DNA from: JAIQFL01 sp035295745
Lineage (GTDB): Bacteria; Acidobacteriota; Terriglobia; Bryobacterales; Bryobacteraceae
Direction of reading: 5' to 3'
NCBI GenBank assembly: GCA_035295745.1
Contig: DATGIL010000102.1
Location: forward strand, 434,001-498,000
Length of the DNA: 64,000 nt
This document shows, piece after piece, positions 25,515 through 33,439 of this stretch. Both the position numbers and the translations under genes were made by a program. Below the pieces are notes generated by a model. The model did no database searches. It had not been told where the DNA came from and saw nothing but the letters and a program-made list of their open reading frames with translations. The first letter of the stretch is position 1, and each line of letters begins with the position of its first letter.

Positions 25515-26192
25515 TTAGTACTCGCGGGCTCGCACAATCCAGACCGCCGCAAGGAAGAGCATCAGCGACATGCCTGCTGCGGTTGCCATCTGGGACCACG
25601 GTAGTCGGTGGGTGATCAGGGGCGATGCCTGGAAGCACCCGCGCATGATGTCCACCGCCGGAGCCAGCCGGTGCAGAAGCCATAGCAGCAGCATCAACAC
25701 CCAGCCGGCAACCACCATTGAGAACGGTTCGGTGAGCAACGTCTCAAACAAGAGCGCCGCGCAGTAGGGGCCGGTCAGCCACAGGAGTGTGGTCAGCACC
25801 ACTCTCACGAAATCGGCCGGTGTCGTGCTTGCGCGCAGGGAGGAAAACAGAGCCCATGCCGCGCCGGCCGTCAGGATGGTCAGAGCGGAAACCTCGAACA
25901 TGCCCACTGTAACCCGCACCGCCATCAGTCGCAGGCGGCTCACCGGCAGGGCGAGAGTGAACTGCGTGGACTCCGCCAACCCCTCCGGGAAGCCGATGGG
26001 AGATTGCGTCTTCACGCCGGCCCCCGCAAGAGTCAGAGCGCCGTATGTGAGAATCATGAAGAGCGGAATCAGAATATGCGTTATCTCCGCCGGCTGCGGG
26101 TTATGCGAGTGAATCGCCAGGAACGCAATCACGTAGACAACGGTGGCGGTGACGCGCCAGCGCGTTTCCAGCCAATTCTTCATGAGCAACAT
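25515..26192 (-). CDS. ABC-2-type permease subunit (225 aa)
   Basis: Six predicted membrane segments (for example VTATVVYVIAFLAIHSH, ILIPLFMILTYGALTLAG, GWVLMLLLWLLHRL and MSLMLFLAAVWIV) and no soluble domain. ATG 26192 has GAGGAG eight bases upstream, inside the end of the ATPase gene whose stop is one base away. It is the membrane partner of the adjacent ATPase; the set resembles YtrA-YtrB type antibiotic/cell-wall-stress transporters of Firmicutes. Substrate unknown. Confidence 0.8.
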   Translation of the reverse strand: MLLMKNWLETRWRVTATVVYVIAFLAIHSHNPQPAEITHILIPLFMILTYGALTLAGAGVKTQSPIGFPEGLAESTQFTLALPVSRLRLMAVRVTVGMFEVSALTILTAGAAWALFSSLRASTTPADFVRVVLTTLLWLTGPYCAALLFETLLTEPFSMVVAGWVLMLLLWLLHRLAPAVDIMRGCFQASPLITHRLPWSQMATAAGMSLMLFLAAVWIVRAREY

Positions 26193-26193
26193 T

Positions 26194-27084
26194 TCAGTTA
26201 CTCCTCACGTGTTCCAGGAAGATGTCTTTCAAGCTGACCGGATAACGTTCCACCGACGCTCCGGGCAGGGAGCAGGCCTGTTGCACAATAGCTTCCACGT
26301 TGCGGCTGGCGAGAATGGATACGGTTCTGCCGTGCTTGCGCACATCTTCTACTCCGTCCACCCAGCGAACGGCAGCCGGCTCCTGTTGAAACACGATCCG
26401 AAGCCGCTGGTACTGAACTTTCAAATCGTCGAGTGCCCCACCCACCACCGCACGGCCCCGTTCGATGATCGCCACATGGTCGGCGATCTGTTCCACTTCC
26501 GCCAGATGGTGCGAAGAGAAGAAAATCGTGGTCCCTTCCGAAGCCGTGAGCGCAACCAGTTCTCGCAGGACCGTCTCGGTGACGGCCGGGTCGAGTCCCT
26601 CTGTGGGCTCATCCAGGAGCAGCAATTCGGCTCCGTGCGACATCGCCAGTAGCAACGTCAGACCGGTGCGCATCCCCTTCGAAAGCTTGGAGACCTTGCG
26701 GTTCAGCGGCAGATCGAAGATCTCGAGATAGCGCCGTTCCAGATCGTTGCGCCATCCGGGGAAAAACGGCCGGGTGAAGCGAATCATCTGTTGCACCGTC
26801 ATGTACGGATACAGGTGCTTGCTTTCGGAGACGAATCCGATTCGCCGCCGTAATTCGGCCGGGCCAGCCGGTCCGCCGATCGTCTCGCCAAACAGCCGTG
26901 CCTCGCCACCCGCCGCCTTCAGGAATCCCAGCAGGATCCGGATGGTCGTGGTCTTACCGGCGCCATTTCTCCCGAGGAAGCCGAAGATGCTCCCTGCCTC
27001 GACCTGCAGATTCAGCCCATCCACTGCCGAGTGCCCGTCAAACACCTTGCGCAACCCAACTGTCTCGAGGATGATGTGGCTCAC
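26194..27084 (-). CDS. ABC transporter ATP-binding protein (296 aa)
   Basis: Full set of ABC motifs: Walker A GRNGAGKTTT, signature region KLSKGMRTGL, Walker B LLLLDEPTEGLD and H-loop SSHHL, with a C-terminal extension typical of CcmA/YtrB-like exporters. It powers the permease encoded next. It overlaps the GntR gene by 4 bp (ATGA) and is one base from the permease gene, so the three form a single operon. Confidence 0.92.
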   Translation of the reverse strand: MSHIILETVGLRKVFDGHSAVDGLNLQVEAGSIFGFLGRNGAGKTTTIRILLGFLKAAGGEARLFGETIGGPAGPAELRRRIGFVSESKHLYPYMTVQQMIRFTRPFFPGWRNDLERRYLEIFDLPLNRKVSKLSKGMRTGLTLLLAMSHGAELLLLDEPTEGLDPAVTETVLRELVALTASEGTTIFFSSHHLAEVEQIADHVAIIERGRAVVGGALDDLKVQYQRLRIVFQQEPAAVRWVDGVEDVRKHGRTVSILASRNVEAIVQQACSLPGASVERYPVSLKDIFLEHVRSN

Positions 27085-27479
27085 TGTTTCCCCTCCAGCG
27101 TCTCTGCGTGCATTGCGGAGAGTTCGTTCTCGAAAAGTCTTCGAATCTCTTCTTCCGTGGCGCCCATGGATCGCAGGCGCTCGACTGCGGACTGCACCAC
27201 CGCTTGCGCTTTGCGCATCGACTTGCGGCGCGCCTCCACCGACTCGGAGATGAATGCCCCCAGGCCGTGGCGGAGTTCCACGATGCCGTCGTGTTCCAGT
27301 TCGCGGTAGGCCCGGACCACCGTATTCGGATTCATCACCAGTTCCTGAGCCAAAGCCCGGATTGTCGGCAACTGATCGCCTGCCCGCATAGCGCCCGTCT
27401 CCACAGCGTGCTTCACCTGCTCCATCAGTTGCAGGTAAAGAGGAACCCCGGAAGAGGCATTCAGGCGAAAGAAGTTCAT
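27081..27479 (-). CDS. GntR-family (YtrA subfamily) repressor (132 aa)
   Basis: N-terminal winged helix (VPLYLQLMEQVKHAVETG, LPTIRALAQELVMNPNTVV, GAFISES) and only a short C-terminal helical dimerisation segment, the hallmark of YtrA-type GntR regulators that sit first in ABC-transporter operons and repress them until cell-envelope stress. An inverted repeat immediately upstream of its ATG is the likely operator. Confidence 0.9.
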   Translation of the reverse strand: MNFFRLNASSGVPLYLQLMEQVKHAVETGAMRAGDQLPTIRALAQELVMNPNTVVRAYRELEHDGIVELRHGLGAFISESVEARRKSMRKAQAVVQSAVERLRSMGATEEEIRRLFENELSAMHAETLEGKQ

Positions 27480-27483
27480 GTGT

Positions 27484-27512
27484 TGTGTATTAGTTGATTA
27501 TTACAGTACACA
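27484..27512 (-). promoter_or_regulatory. Likely operator of the GntR-ABC operon
   Basis: TGTGTA and TACACA form perfect 6-bp half-sites with 17 bp between them, ending 4 bp upstream of ATG 27479. The position is what an autorepressing YtrA-type regulator would need. An AT-rich stretch inside (GTAATAATC on the minus strand) could serve as -10. Confidence 0.6.
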
Positions 27513-27547
27513 CGGAGAGGGCAGCGTGTCAAGAGGGCTTAAACCGC

Positions 27548-27633
27548 GACTCGCGGGGCCGGAGTCTGTGGACATTTCCAAAGTCTCGACAAGGATGTCG
27601 AGAGGGCAAACAGGGGCCTTCGCGCCAACGTCA
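27548..27633. repeat. Partial copy of dispersed palindromic element
   Basis: Contains GTCTCGACAAGGATGTCGAG and GAGGGCAAACAGGGGCC, related to the arm of the element at 52841-53036. It runs up to the stop codon of the second ADOP gene. Confidence 0.55.
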
Positions 27634-30279
27634 CTCTTGGCGTAGTGCACTCAAGGGATCGACTCTGCTCGCTCTGCGGGCGGGCACGAAGCTCGCGAAC
27701 AAGGCCGCGAGGACCAGCGCCACGACCATCACGACGAAGGTTGCGGGATCCGTGGCCTGCATGCCATCGACCAGCCGAACCAACAGACGGCCCGCAATCA
27801 GAGCCGCCACCGCGCCAATCCCGGCGCCCGTGAGAATCATGCCCAAGCTCTGCCGCAGTACGAGCCTGACGACAGTGCCCGCATCTGCCCCGAGCGCCAT
27901 ACGGACACCGATCTCCGGCACCCGCCTGCCCGTCAGGTAGGCCATGACGCCATAAATTCCGACGCACGCCAGCAGCATTGCCAGCCCCGCGAAAATCGCG
28001 AATAGCAGCAAAAGGAAGCGCTGCCGGGCCAGCGAATCGCTCACCAACTCCTCCATCGTCTGCACCGCGTACAGCACCTGGTCGTTGGATGCGCCGCGAA
28101 TCGCACGCCGCAGTGGCTCCACCATACTTCGCGGCGCGACGTTGGTGCGCGCCGCAATCGACATGAGCGAGGACCACTGCCGCAACAGACGATCGGGCAC
28201 CTGGGCCAGCGGATAATAAACCTGCGCACGTACCTGCGCCTGGTCGTCCGTAGCCAATCCCCAATGACGCACGTGTCCAACCACGCCAACCACACGCACG
28301 GGGTCGGCGCTCATGGCCCGAATCCAGAGGTGTCTACCCACGGGATCTTGGCCGCCGAATGCGCGCTGCGCCAGGACCTCGTCAATCACCACCACCAACT
28401 CGCCGCCGATGCGGTCCCGGTCGGTTAGGAATCTTCCCTCTCGTAGCGGGATGCCCATCACTTTGAGGTATTCCGGAGTCACACTGGTGGCCAGCGCGAG
28501 GGGCATATCCTTATCGGCCGGCAACGCAGCGGACATCCAGTACCCAAGCTGATTATTGCCCTGACGCATCGGCACGGTGTCGAGCAATGTCACGGCCTGC
28601 ACGCCGGGTACGCGCGCCGCGCGGTCGAGCAGATCCTGCCACGCTGCGCGGATCCGCCCGGGGTTGTCGAGCACGGACGGCGAAATGGCCATCCGCGTGA
28701 CCAGCAGATTGCGGACGTTCATGCCGGGGTCGAGGGACGAGAGCCGCAGCAGCGTGCGTCCCAGCATGCCGGCCGAGACCAGAAGCACCACCGCCAGAGC
28801 GATTTCCGAGGCGACCAGACCTCCGTGCATGCGGCGTGAGGAGCCTGCCAGCGAACGGCCGCCCGCACGCAACACCTGCTCCAGCCGGCGAACCGGAGCG
28901 CGCACGGCAGGCGCTATCCCGAAGAGAAGTCCGCTCAGCAGCGATGCCATCAGGGCGAACAGCAGCACGCGCCAATCGATGTGAACCTCCTCGGCGCGGG
29001 GCAGACTCCCTGGCCACAGCAGCACAAACGGCCGAATCCCCACCACCGCGAGCACTACCGCAAGAACTCCGCCGGCAAGTCCCAACACCGCGCTTTCCGT
29101 CAGGCATTGACGCACCAGGCGGCCGCGTCCCGCACCCAAAGCGATGCGCATGGCCAGTTCGCGTTCGCGCGACACTGCGCGCGCGAGCAGCAGACTCGCC
29201 ACATTGGCGCACGCAATCAGCAGTACCAGGCTGACGGCGCCCAGCAGCAGCCACAGGGTGGACTGCACGTCGCCGACATCGGGCCGCAGCGGCTCCGCCA
29301 CGAATGTACGGCCTCGATTCGACTGAGGATATTGTTCCGACAAATGCCGTCCGATGAGATTTAATTCGGTTTGCGCCTGCGCCAGTGTGACATCCGGTTG
29401 CAGCCGCGCCAGGGCATTGATGTTGCGATGCCGTGACCTGTCCTGCATGCCGGGCCCGATATCCTGGCCGAGTGGAGTCATCACGTCACGCTCTTCTCCA
29501 TCCAGGCGGAAACCCTCCGGCGTGACCCCGACGATAACGTAAGGCTTGGCGTCGAACGTCACCGAGGTTCCCAGCACGGAACTGCTTCCGGAGAAGCGCC
29601 GCTGCCACAATGCGTAACTGATGATAGCGACAGGCGGAGCCCCAGGCTGATCCTCTTCGGCAACGAACGCGCGTCCCAAGTGAAGCGGAACCCCCAGCAC
29701 GGAGAAAATCTGCGCGGAAACCTTCGCGCCCGAGAGTTCCTCTGGCTCGCCGGGCGCGCTCAAAGTGCCGCCCGCGAAGACCCACGCGGCCATCGAAAGC
29801 GATTGAGCCTGCTTCACGCAATCCTGAAAATTGGGATACGCGAACGCCCACCGGTTGCCATACTCGCTCGACCAATCGGTCTGTTCGTACACGCTGACCA
29901 GCCGATCCGGATGCGGATAGGGGAGCGGTTTGAGCAGCACGCCGTTAATCACAGTGAACATCACCGTGGTCGCGCCGATTCCCATAGCCAACGTCACCAA
30001 TGCGACTGCGGAGAATCCGGGCTTCTGTCGAAGGGTGCGGAGCGAATAGCGCAGGTCCTGCCAAAGATCCTCCAGCCAGCGTGTCCCGCGGGCATCGCGA
30101 CATTCCTCTTTGACTTGCTCCGCTCCTCCTAAGTCGAGTGTGGCTTGCCGGCGCGCTTCCTCGGGGGAATGGCCTCGGGCGATCAGGTCATCGGTGTAAT
30201 GCTCCAGATGGAACCGGACCTCCTTGTCGAGTTGTTCGTCCATCTGCTGCCGGCGCCACAGGCGTTGCCACCACATCAT
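27631..30279 (-). CDS. ADOP-type MacB-like ABC permease with N-terminal prefix (882 aa)
   Basis: Same family as the 816-aa permease but with an N-terminal helical prefix (RRQQMDEQLDKEVRFHLEH, ARRQATLDLGGAEQVKEECR) characteristic of many ADOP proteins. Then LRQKPGFSAVALVTLAMGIG, the first MacB_PCD/FtsX unit with LLIACANVASLLLARAVSR, a second unit and the ending RVDPLSALRQE. ATG 30279 has GGGAGG nine bases upstream. No ATPase belongs to it locally; the nearby YtrB-like ATPase has its own permease. PadR regulators often accompany this family, but none is here. Confidence 0.9.
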   Translation of the reverse strand: MMWWQRLWRRQQMDEQLDKEVRFHLEHYTDDLIARGHSPEEARRQATLDLGGAEQVKEECRDARGTRWLEDLWQDLRYSLRTLRQKPGFSAVALVTLAMGIGATTVMFTVINGVLLKPLPYPHPDRLVSVYEQTDWSSEYGNRWAFAYPNFQDCVKQAQSLSMAAWVFAGGTLSAPGEPEELSGAKVSAQIFSVLGVPLHLGRAFVAEEDQPGAPPVAIISYALWQRRFSGSSSVLGTSVTFDAKPYVIVGVTPEGFRLDGEERDVMTPLGQDIGPGMQDRSRHRNINALARLQPDVTLAQAQTELNLIGRHLSEQYPQSNRGRTFVAEPLRPDVGDVQSTLWLLLGAVSLVLLIACANVASLLLARAVSRERELAMRIALGAGRGRLVRQCLTESAVLGLAGGVLAVVLAVVGIRPFVLLWPGSLPRAEEVHIDWRVLLFALMASLLSGLLFGIAPAVRAPVRRLEQVLRAGGRSLAGSSRRMHGGLVASEIALAVVLLVSAGMLGRTLLRLSSLDPGMNVRNLLVTRMAISPSVLDNPGRIRAAWQDLLDRAARVPGVQAVTLLDTVPMRQGNNQLGYWMSAALPADKDMPLALATSVTPEYLKVMGIPLREGRFLTDRDRIGGELVVVIDEVLAQRAFGGQDPVGRHLWIRAMSADPVRVVGVVGHVRHWGLATDDQAQVRAQVYYPLAQVPDRLLRQWSSLMSIAARTNVAPRSMVEPLRRAIRGASNDQVLYAVQTMEELVSDSLARQRFLLLLFAIFAGLAMLLACVGIYGVMAYLTGRRVPEIGVRMALGADAGTVVRLVLRQSLGMILTGAGIGAVAALIAGRLLVRLVDGMQATDPATFVVMVVALVLAALFASFVPARRASRVDPLSALRQE

Positions 30280-30434
30280 CGAACGGATCCTCCCATGCCT
30301 TGCACTTCTACCTATGTATCATGAGCACGTGTAGAAGCGCAATGTGTGGGGAGCGGAGACGCCTCCCTGGATAGCGCGTCTAACCTTGGAAGACGAGTCG
30401 AAAACCACTTCTCGGGGCGGAATCAGTGGACCCG

Positions 30435-30486
30435 CGAAAAGCGTCGAGAAGAGTCTCGACGCGGCAAAGAAGAGTCTTTGCGCCAC
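30435..30486. repeat. Single arm of dispersed palindromic element
   Basis: GAAAAGCGTCGAGAAGAG onward through GCGGCAAAGAAGAGTC to TTGCGCCAC, nearly identical to the right arm at 52968-53017. The left arm is missing or unrecognisable. Confidence 0.75.
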
Positions 30487-30536
30487 AGTTTGTCAGGTCA
30501 GGAGCCTAGAACGAATTTGTGCGATTCCGCAAAGGT

Positions 30537-30566
30537 AGGGCCCGACACGCTTCGCGCACGGGCCCT
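30537..30566 (-). terminator. Hairpin downstream of the TIGR03437 gene
   Basis: AGGGCCCG and CGGGCCCT form an 8-bp perfect stem 20 bp after the stop codon of the minus-strand gene; CGC/GCG in the loop can extend it. The following sequence is only weakly T-rich, so intrinsic termination is plausible rather than certain. Confidence 0.5.
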
Positions 30567-30585
30567 CCTCAATTGCAGATCGCCA

Positions 30586-32784
30586 TCAATTGGAGATCGT
30601 CATCACCGGATTATTGGAAGCAGTGCCCGCGATGGTGATGATCACGGGATACGTGCCCTTCGGAAGCGCGGGCACGATGAAATTCACCTGATAGAGTCCG
30701 ATCGCGCCAGGCGTCAAACCGATGTACTTGATCACGGCCTGTTGGCCGCCCACCGTCACGGTGGCATCTCCGGTAACAGGGGAGAGCCCATTGGGAGCCG
30801 GAGCGCCGCTCGTCAATTTGCCGGCTGCGTTTACCGGTCCGCCTCCGGTGAAGTACGCCACCACCTGGTCTCCCACCGCGGCTGCAGCGGTTGGGGAGTT
30901 GATGCTGTTGTCCTGGTTCACCACGACCGCGCGATTGGTGCTGTAGAAGCTGATGCCTGGTGTGCCCGTGGCCGGCACGTACACTGCCGTTGCATTGCTC
31001 GCGGTGCTGCCATTCTTGACGATCACGGTCGCGAGCGTACCGCCAGGGATGTCCCATGGCATCTGCGCGTCGATCTGACCCGGGTCCACATAGAAGAGCG
31101 GCGCCGGTTCCCCATTTACGGTGACGCTCGTGGTGCCCAGCGTGGTGGGCAGCGGCGTATTGGTCGCGCTGATTGCCTTGGCGGCGAGGCCGTCGCCGAA
31201 AAGCACAAACACGCTGCCCGGAGGCGTATAGTTCACGACATAGCTCGCCACATTGCCGATGGATTGCGTGGGATTGGCGAACGGGACATGCCCGGCGCCG
31301 CTGCGGACGAACTGCGTGTTCGCCTCAATCAGGTCGAAGGCTTGGCCATAGAGGTTCAGAATACTGAAGGTCAGCGAATTGGTCTTGCCCGAAGAGTCCA
31401 TCAGACTGGCCGACCCAAGACAGTTCGCCCCAACCGTGTAGGTGCCGGTTGCCGTGAATGTGCCCGGGGTCGCCGACGTTACCGCATAACTCGCGGTCAT
31501 GTTCCCTTGCCCGTCGAATTGGAAAACTCCGGATTCGTCGCCCACTCCGGATTGCGCGCCTCCACTCAGGATGAACCCGCTGGCATCGTACACGTACTCG
31601 CCGGAGAGAGTGGCAGTCCCGCAGAGATTGGGACGGGTGACGGAACCACTACCCGAGTAAACGTAGGTCGCGTCCATGCCGACAATGTTGAAGTTCTTAC
31701 CGAGGTTCCAAACCGTAAGCCCAAAAGTGCCGGCGTTGGGGGTGGTGATGGTGACGATCCCCGAGCAGGTGGCGGGAATGCTGTAATTACCCGAATAGTT
31801 GAACGCCTTGCCGGTGGCGAGATTCGTGTTGGTGGTCCCGGAGAGAGTCACTTTGCCCAGACCGTCGAAAGTTGCGATTCCATTTCCCTGGAAGCTGCCG
31901 GAAAAAGACCCCGCGGACGAGATCGCTCGGCCGCCGAGCGTCAGCGGGTACGTTCCAGACAGAAAAGAGGCATTACAGGTGTCGGCGGTGACTGTATGCG
32001 CGGCGCCATCGATCATGAACTTTTGGGCTTGGGCGAAGGTGGCCAGCAGGTCGGTGTCCGCGGTGGCGTTGCCTGAGTTGATGCTCAGGCTCATGGAGTA
32101 GGAGTTGCCTTTGGAATCCGTCAGGCTGGCGGATCCCAGGCACGAGGACGCCACCGAGTACGAGCCGGTGGAGGTGATTGCGGATGCCGCATTCCCACCG
32201 GCGTAGAGGTTGACGTTCGCCGTCACCTTGCCCTTGCCGTCGAATTGCAAAACGCCGTCGGCATCGGTGACCCCACTGACGTTGGTGCCGGACAATCCGT
32301 ACCCGGTGCCGTTCAAAACGTACGACCCGGAAAGCAATGCGGTGGAACAGGCGGCGGGCGGTGTGCTTCCGCTGCCGGAGTAGTAATACGCGGCGTCGCT
32401 CCCGGTGATCAAGAAGTTCAAACCGTTGTTATAGACCACTAAATTGAAGACTGCATTTGCGCCCGCAGTGATGGTGATGGCGCCTGCGCAATTCGCCTGG
32501 ATACTGTAAGTTCCCGACCACGTCAAAGTCGAACTTACCGCCTTCGGCGTGTCGGCCGTCAGCGCCAGACTCACTTTGTTCAGACCATCGAAGGTCGCGG
32601 AGCCGATCGCCTGGAAGGCGTTGGTGAAGGTTCCGGCCGCGGTGACCTGTCTGCCGGTGACAGAGATGGCGTAAGCCCCGCTTAAGGAACCCGAGGTGCA
32701 CGCTCCCCCGCCGATTTCAGGCTGGGCGAATAGAGGTGCCGCCAAGGTGCAAAGCATGAAAAGTTTTAATGTCAGGCGCTTCAT
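30586..32784 (-). CDS. Exported repeat protein with Solibacter-type C-terminal domain (732 aa)
   Basis: ATG 32784 (GGGAGA 10 nt upstream) begins a signal peptide (LKLFMLCTLAAPLFA). Residues about 20-500 are four beta-rich units arranged A-B-A-B: A units have GSLSGAYAIS-like starts, ATFDGLNKV and a YYYSGSGS end; B units have LLSGSYVL, LQFDGKGKVTA and SSCLGSASLTD. The C-terminal about 215 residues (NVASYVVNYTPPGSVFVLF, PLPTTLGTTSVTVNGEPAP, VDPGQIDAQMPWDIP, GLYQVNFIVP) are the domain known as TIGR03437, named from Solibacter. Extracellular; function unknown. A large forward-strand open frame here is a shadow. Confidence 0.88.
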   Translation of the reverse strand: MKRLTLKLFMLCTLAAPLFAQPEIGGGACTSGSLSGAYAISVTGRQVTAAGTFTNAFQAIGSATFDGLNKVSLALTADTPKAVSSTLTWSGTYSIQANCAGAITITAGANAVFNLVVYNNGLNFLITGSDAAYYYSGSGSTPPAACSTALLSGSYVLNGTGYGLSGTNVSGVTDADGVLQFDGKGKVTANVNLYAGGNAASAITSTGSYSVASSCLGSASLTDSKGNSYSMSLSINSGNATADTDLLATFAQAQKFMIDGAAHTVTADTCNASFLSGTYPLTLGGRAISSAGSFSGSFQGNGIATFDGLGKVTLSGTTNTNLATGKAFNYSGNYSIPATCSGIVTITTPNAGTFGLTVWNLGKNFNIVGMDATYVYSGSGSVTRPNLCGTATLSGEYVYDASGFILSGGAQSGVGDESGVFQFDGQGNMTASYAVTSATPGTFTATGTYTVGANCLGSASLMDSSGKTNSLTFSILNLYGQAFDLIEANTQFVRSGAGHVPFANPTQSIGNVASYVVNYTPPGSVFVLFGDGLAAKAISATNTPLPTTLGTTSVTVNGEPAPLFYVDPGQIDAQMPWDIPGGTLATVIVKNGSTASNATAVYVPATGTPGISFYSTNRAVVVNQDNSINSPTAAAAVGDQVVAYFTGGGPVNAAGKLTSGAPAPNGLSPVTGDATVTVGGQQAVIKYIGLTPGAIGLYQVNFIVPALPKGTYPVIITIAGTASNNPVMTISN

Positions 32785-32867
32785 AGTGGTCTGGTCTCCC
32801 AATCAGACTACCGCATGGAACCCCATGCGGCATCAGAAAGTTGCGCCTGTCGAGTACCATCGCCGCA

Positions 32868-33383
32868 TTAAAGCGCGCGATAGAAAAATACCGTGGTGTG
32901 AAGAGTGCCGTCGCTGCTGCGCGCATACCTGGGGACCTCGCCGTAGCGGATGTAGCCGAGCGCCTCGCACATTTTCTCGGCGTCGCCTCCCTTGCGGGTG
33001 TCCATCACCAGCAGAGTGCGCCCCAGTTCGAGTGCCTTCGCCTCCGCTGCGGACATTAACGCCTTCGCGATCCCCTGCCGCCGCGCCCGGCGGTGTACGA
33101 AGAGCTTCATCAGCTCTCCGCGGTGATTGCCATTCGCCCGCATCTCGAGCGCGATCTGCACGGAGCCTTGCACCATGCCGCCTTCTACCGCAACGAGCAG
33201 GACGCGTGACCCTTCCCGCATCCCCGACAGCACCCCCTGCCAGTATTCGCGCGCTTCGGACTCCGCCAGGGGAGGCATGAAACCGATCGATGCGCCACTA
33301 TCCACAGCATCAATCAGGAGTTCCGCGAGCTGTGAGCCCTGCGGCTCGGCGTGGTCTGGAGTCAGGCTTACGATGGTGAACAC
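32868..33383 (-). CDS. GNAT-family N-acetyltransferase (171 aa)
   Basis: GNAT fold with GELMKLFVHRRARRQGIAKAL, where RRQGIA is the acetyl-CoA pyrophosphate-binding loop, followed by LELGRTLLVMDTRKG and the C-terminal FFYRAL strand. Start codon is GTG 33383 with GAGAAG just before it, which is unusually close, so the start is uncertain. Divergent from the exported hydrolase at 33440. The substrate is not predictable. Confidence 0.82.
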   Translation of the reverse strand: MFTIVSLTPDHAEPQGSQLAELLIDAVDSGASIGFMPPLAESEAREYWQGVLSGMREGSRVLLVAVEGGMVQGSVQIALEMRANGNHRGELMKLFVHRRARRQGIAKALMSAAEAKALELGRTLLVMDTRKGGDAEKMCEALGYIRYGEVPRYARSSDGTLHTTVFFYRAL

Positions 33384-33439
33384 CTTCTCAGTATCGCCCG
33401 AGTTGTCTGAGGTATACTACCCGCGGGAAGGAGCCCTCT

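Larger units (their letters stand above)
30280..30585. other. Intergenic region with ADOP promoter, repeat arm and hairpin
   Basis: 306 bp between two minus-strand genes. It holds the leader of the ADOP gene, one arm of the dispersed element (30435-30486) and a GC-rich hairpin at 30537-30566. No gene seen. Confidence 0.5.

Noticed and set aside
30346..32076. 576-codon open frame on the plus strand
   Set aside because: It is antisense to the TIGR03437-type gene, which has a signal peptide and recognised domains. Its sequence is an Arg/Gly/His-rich shadow typical of high-GC DNA.
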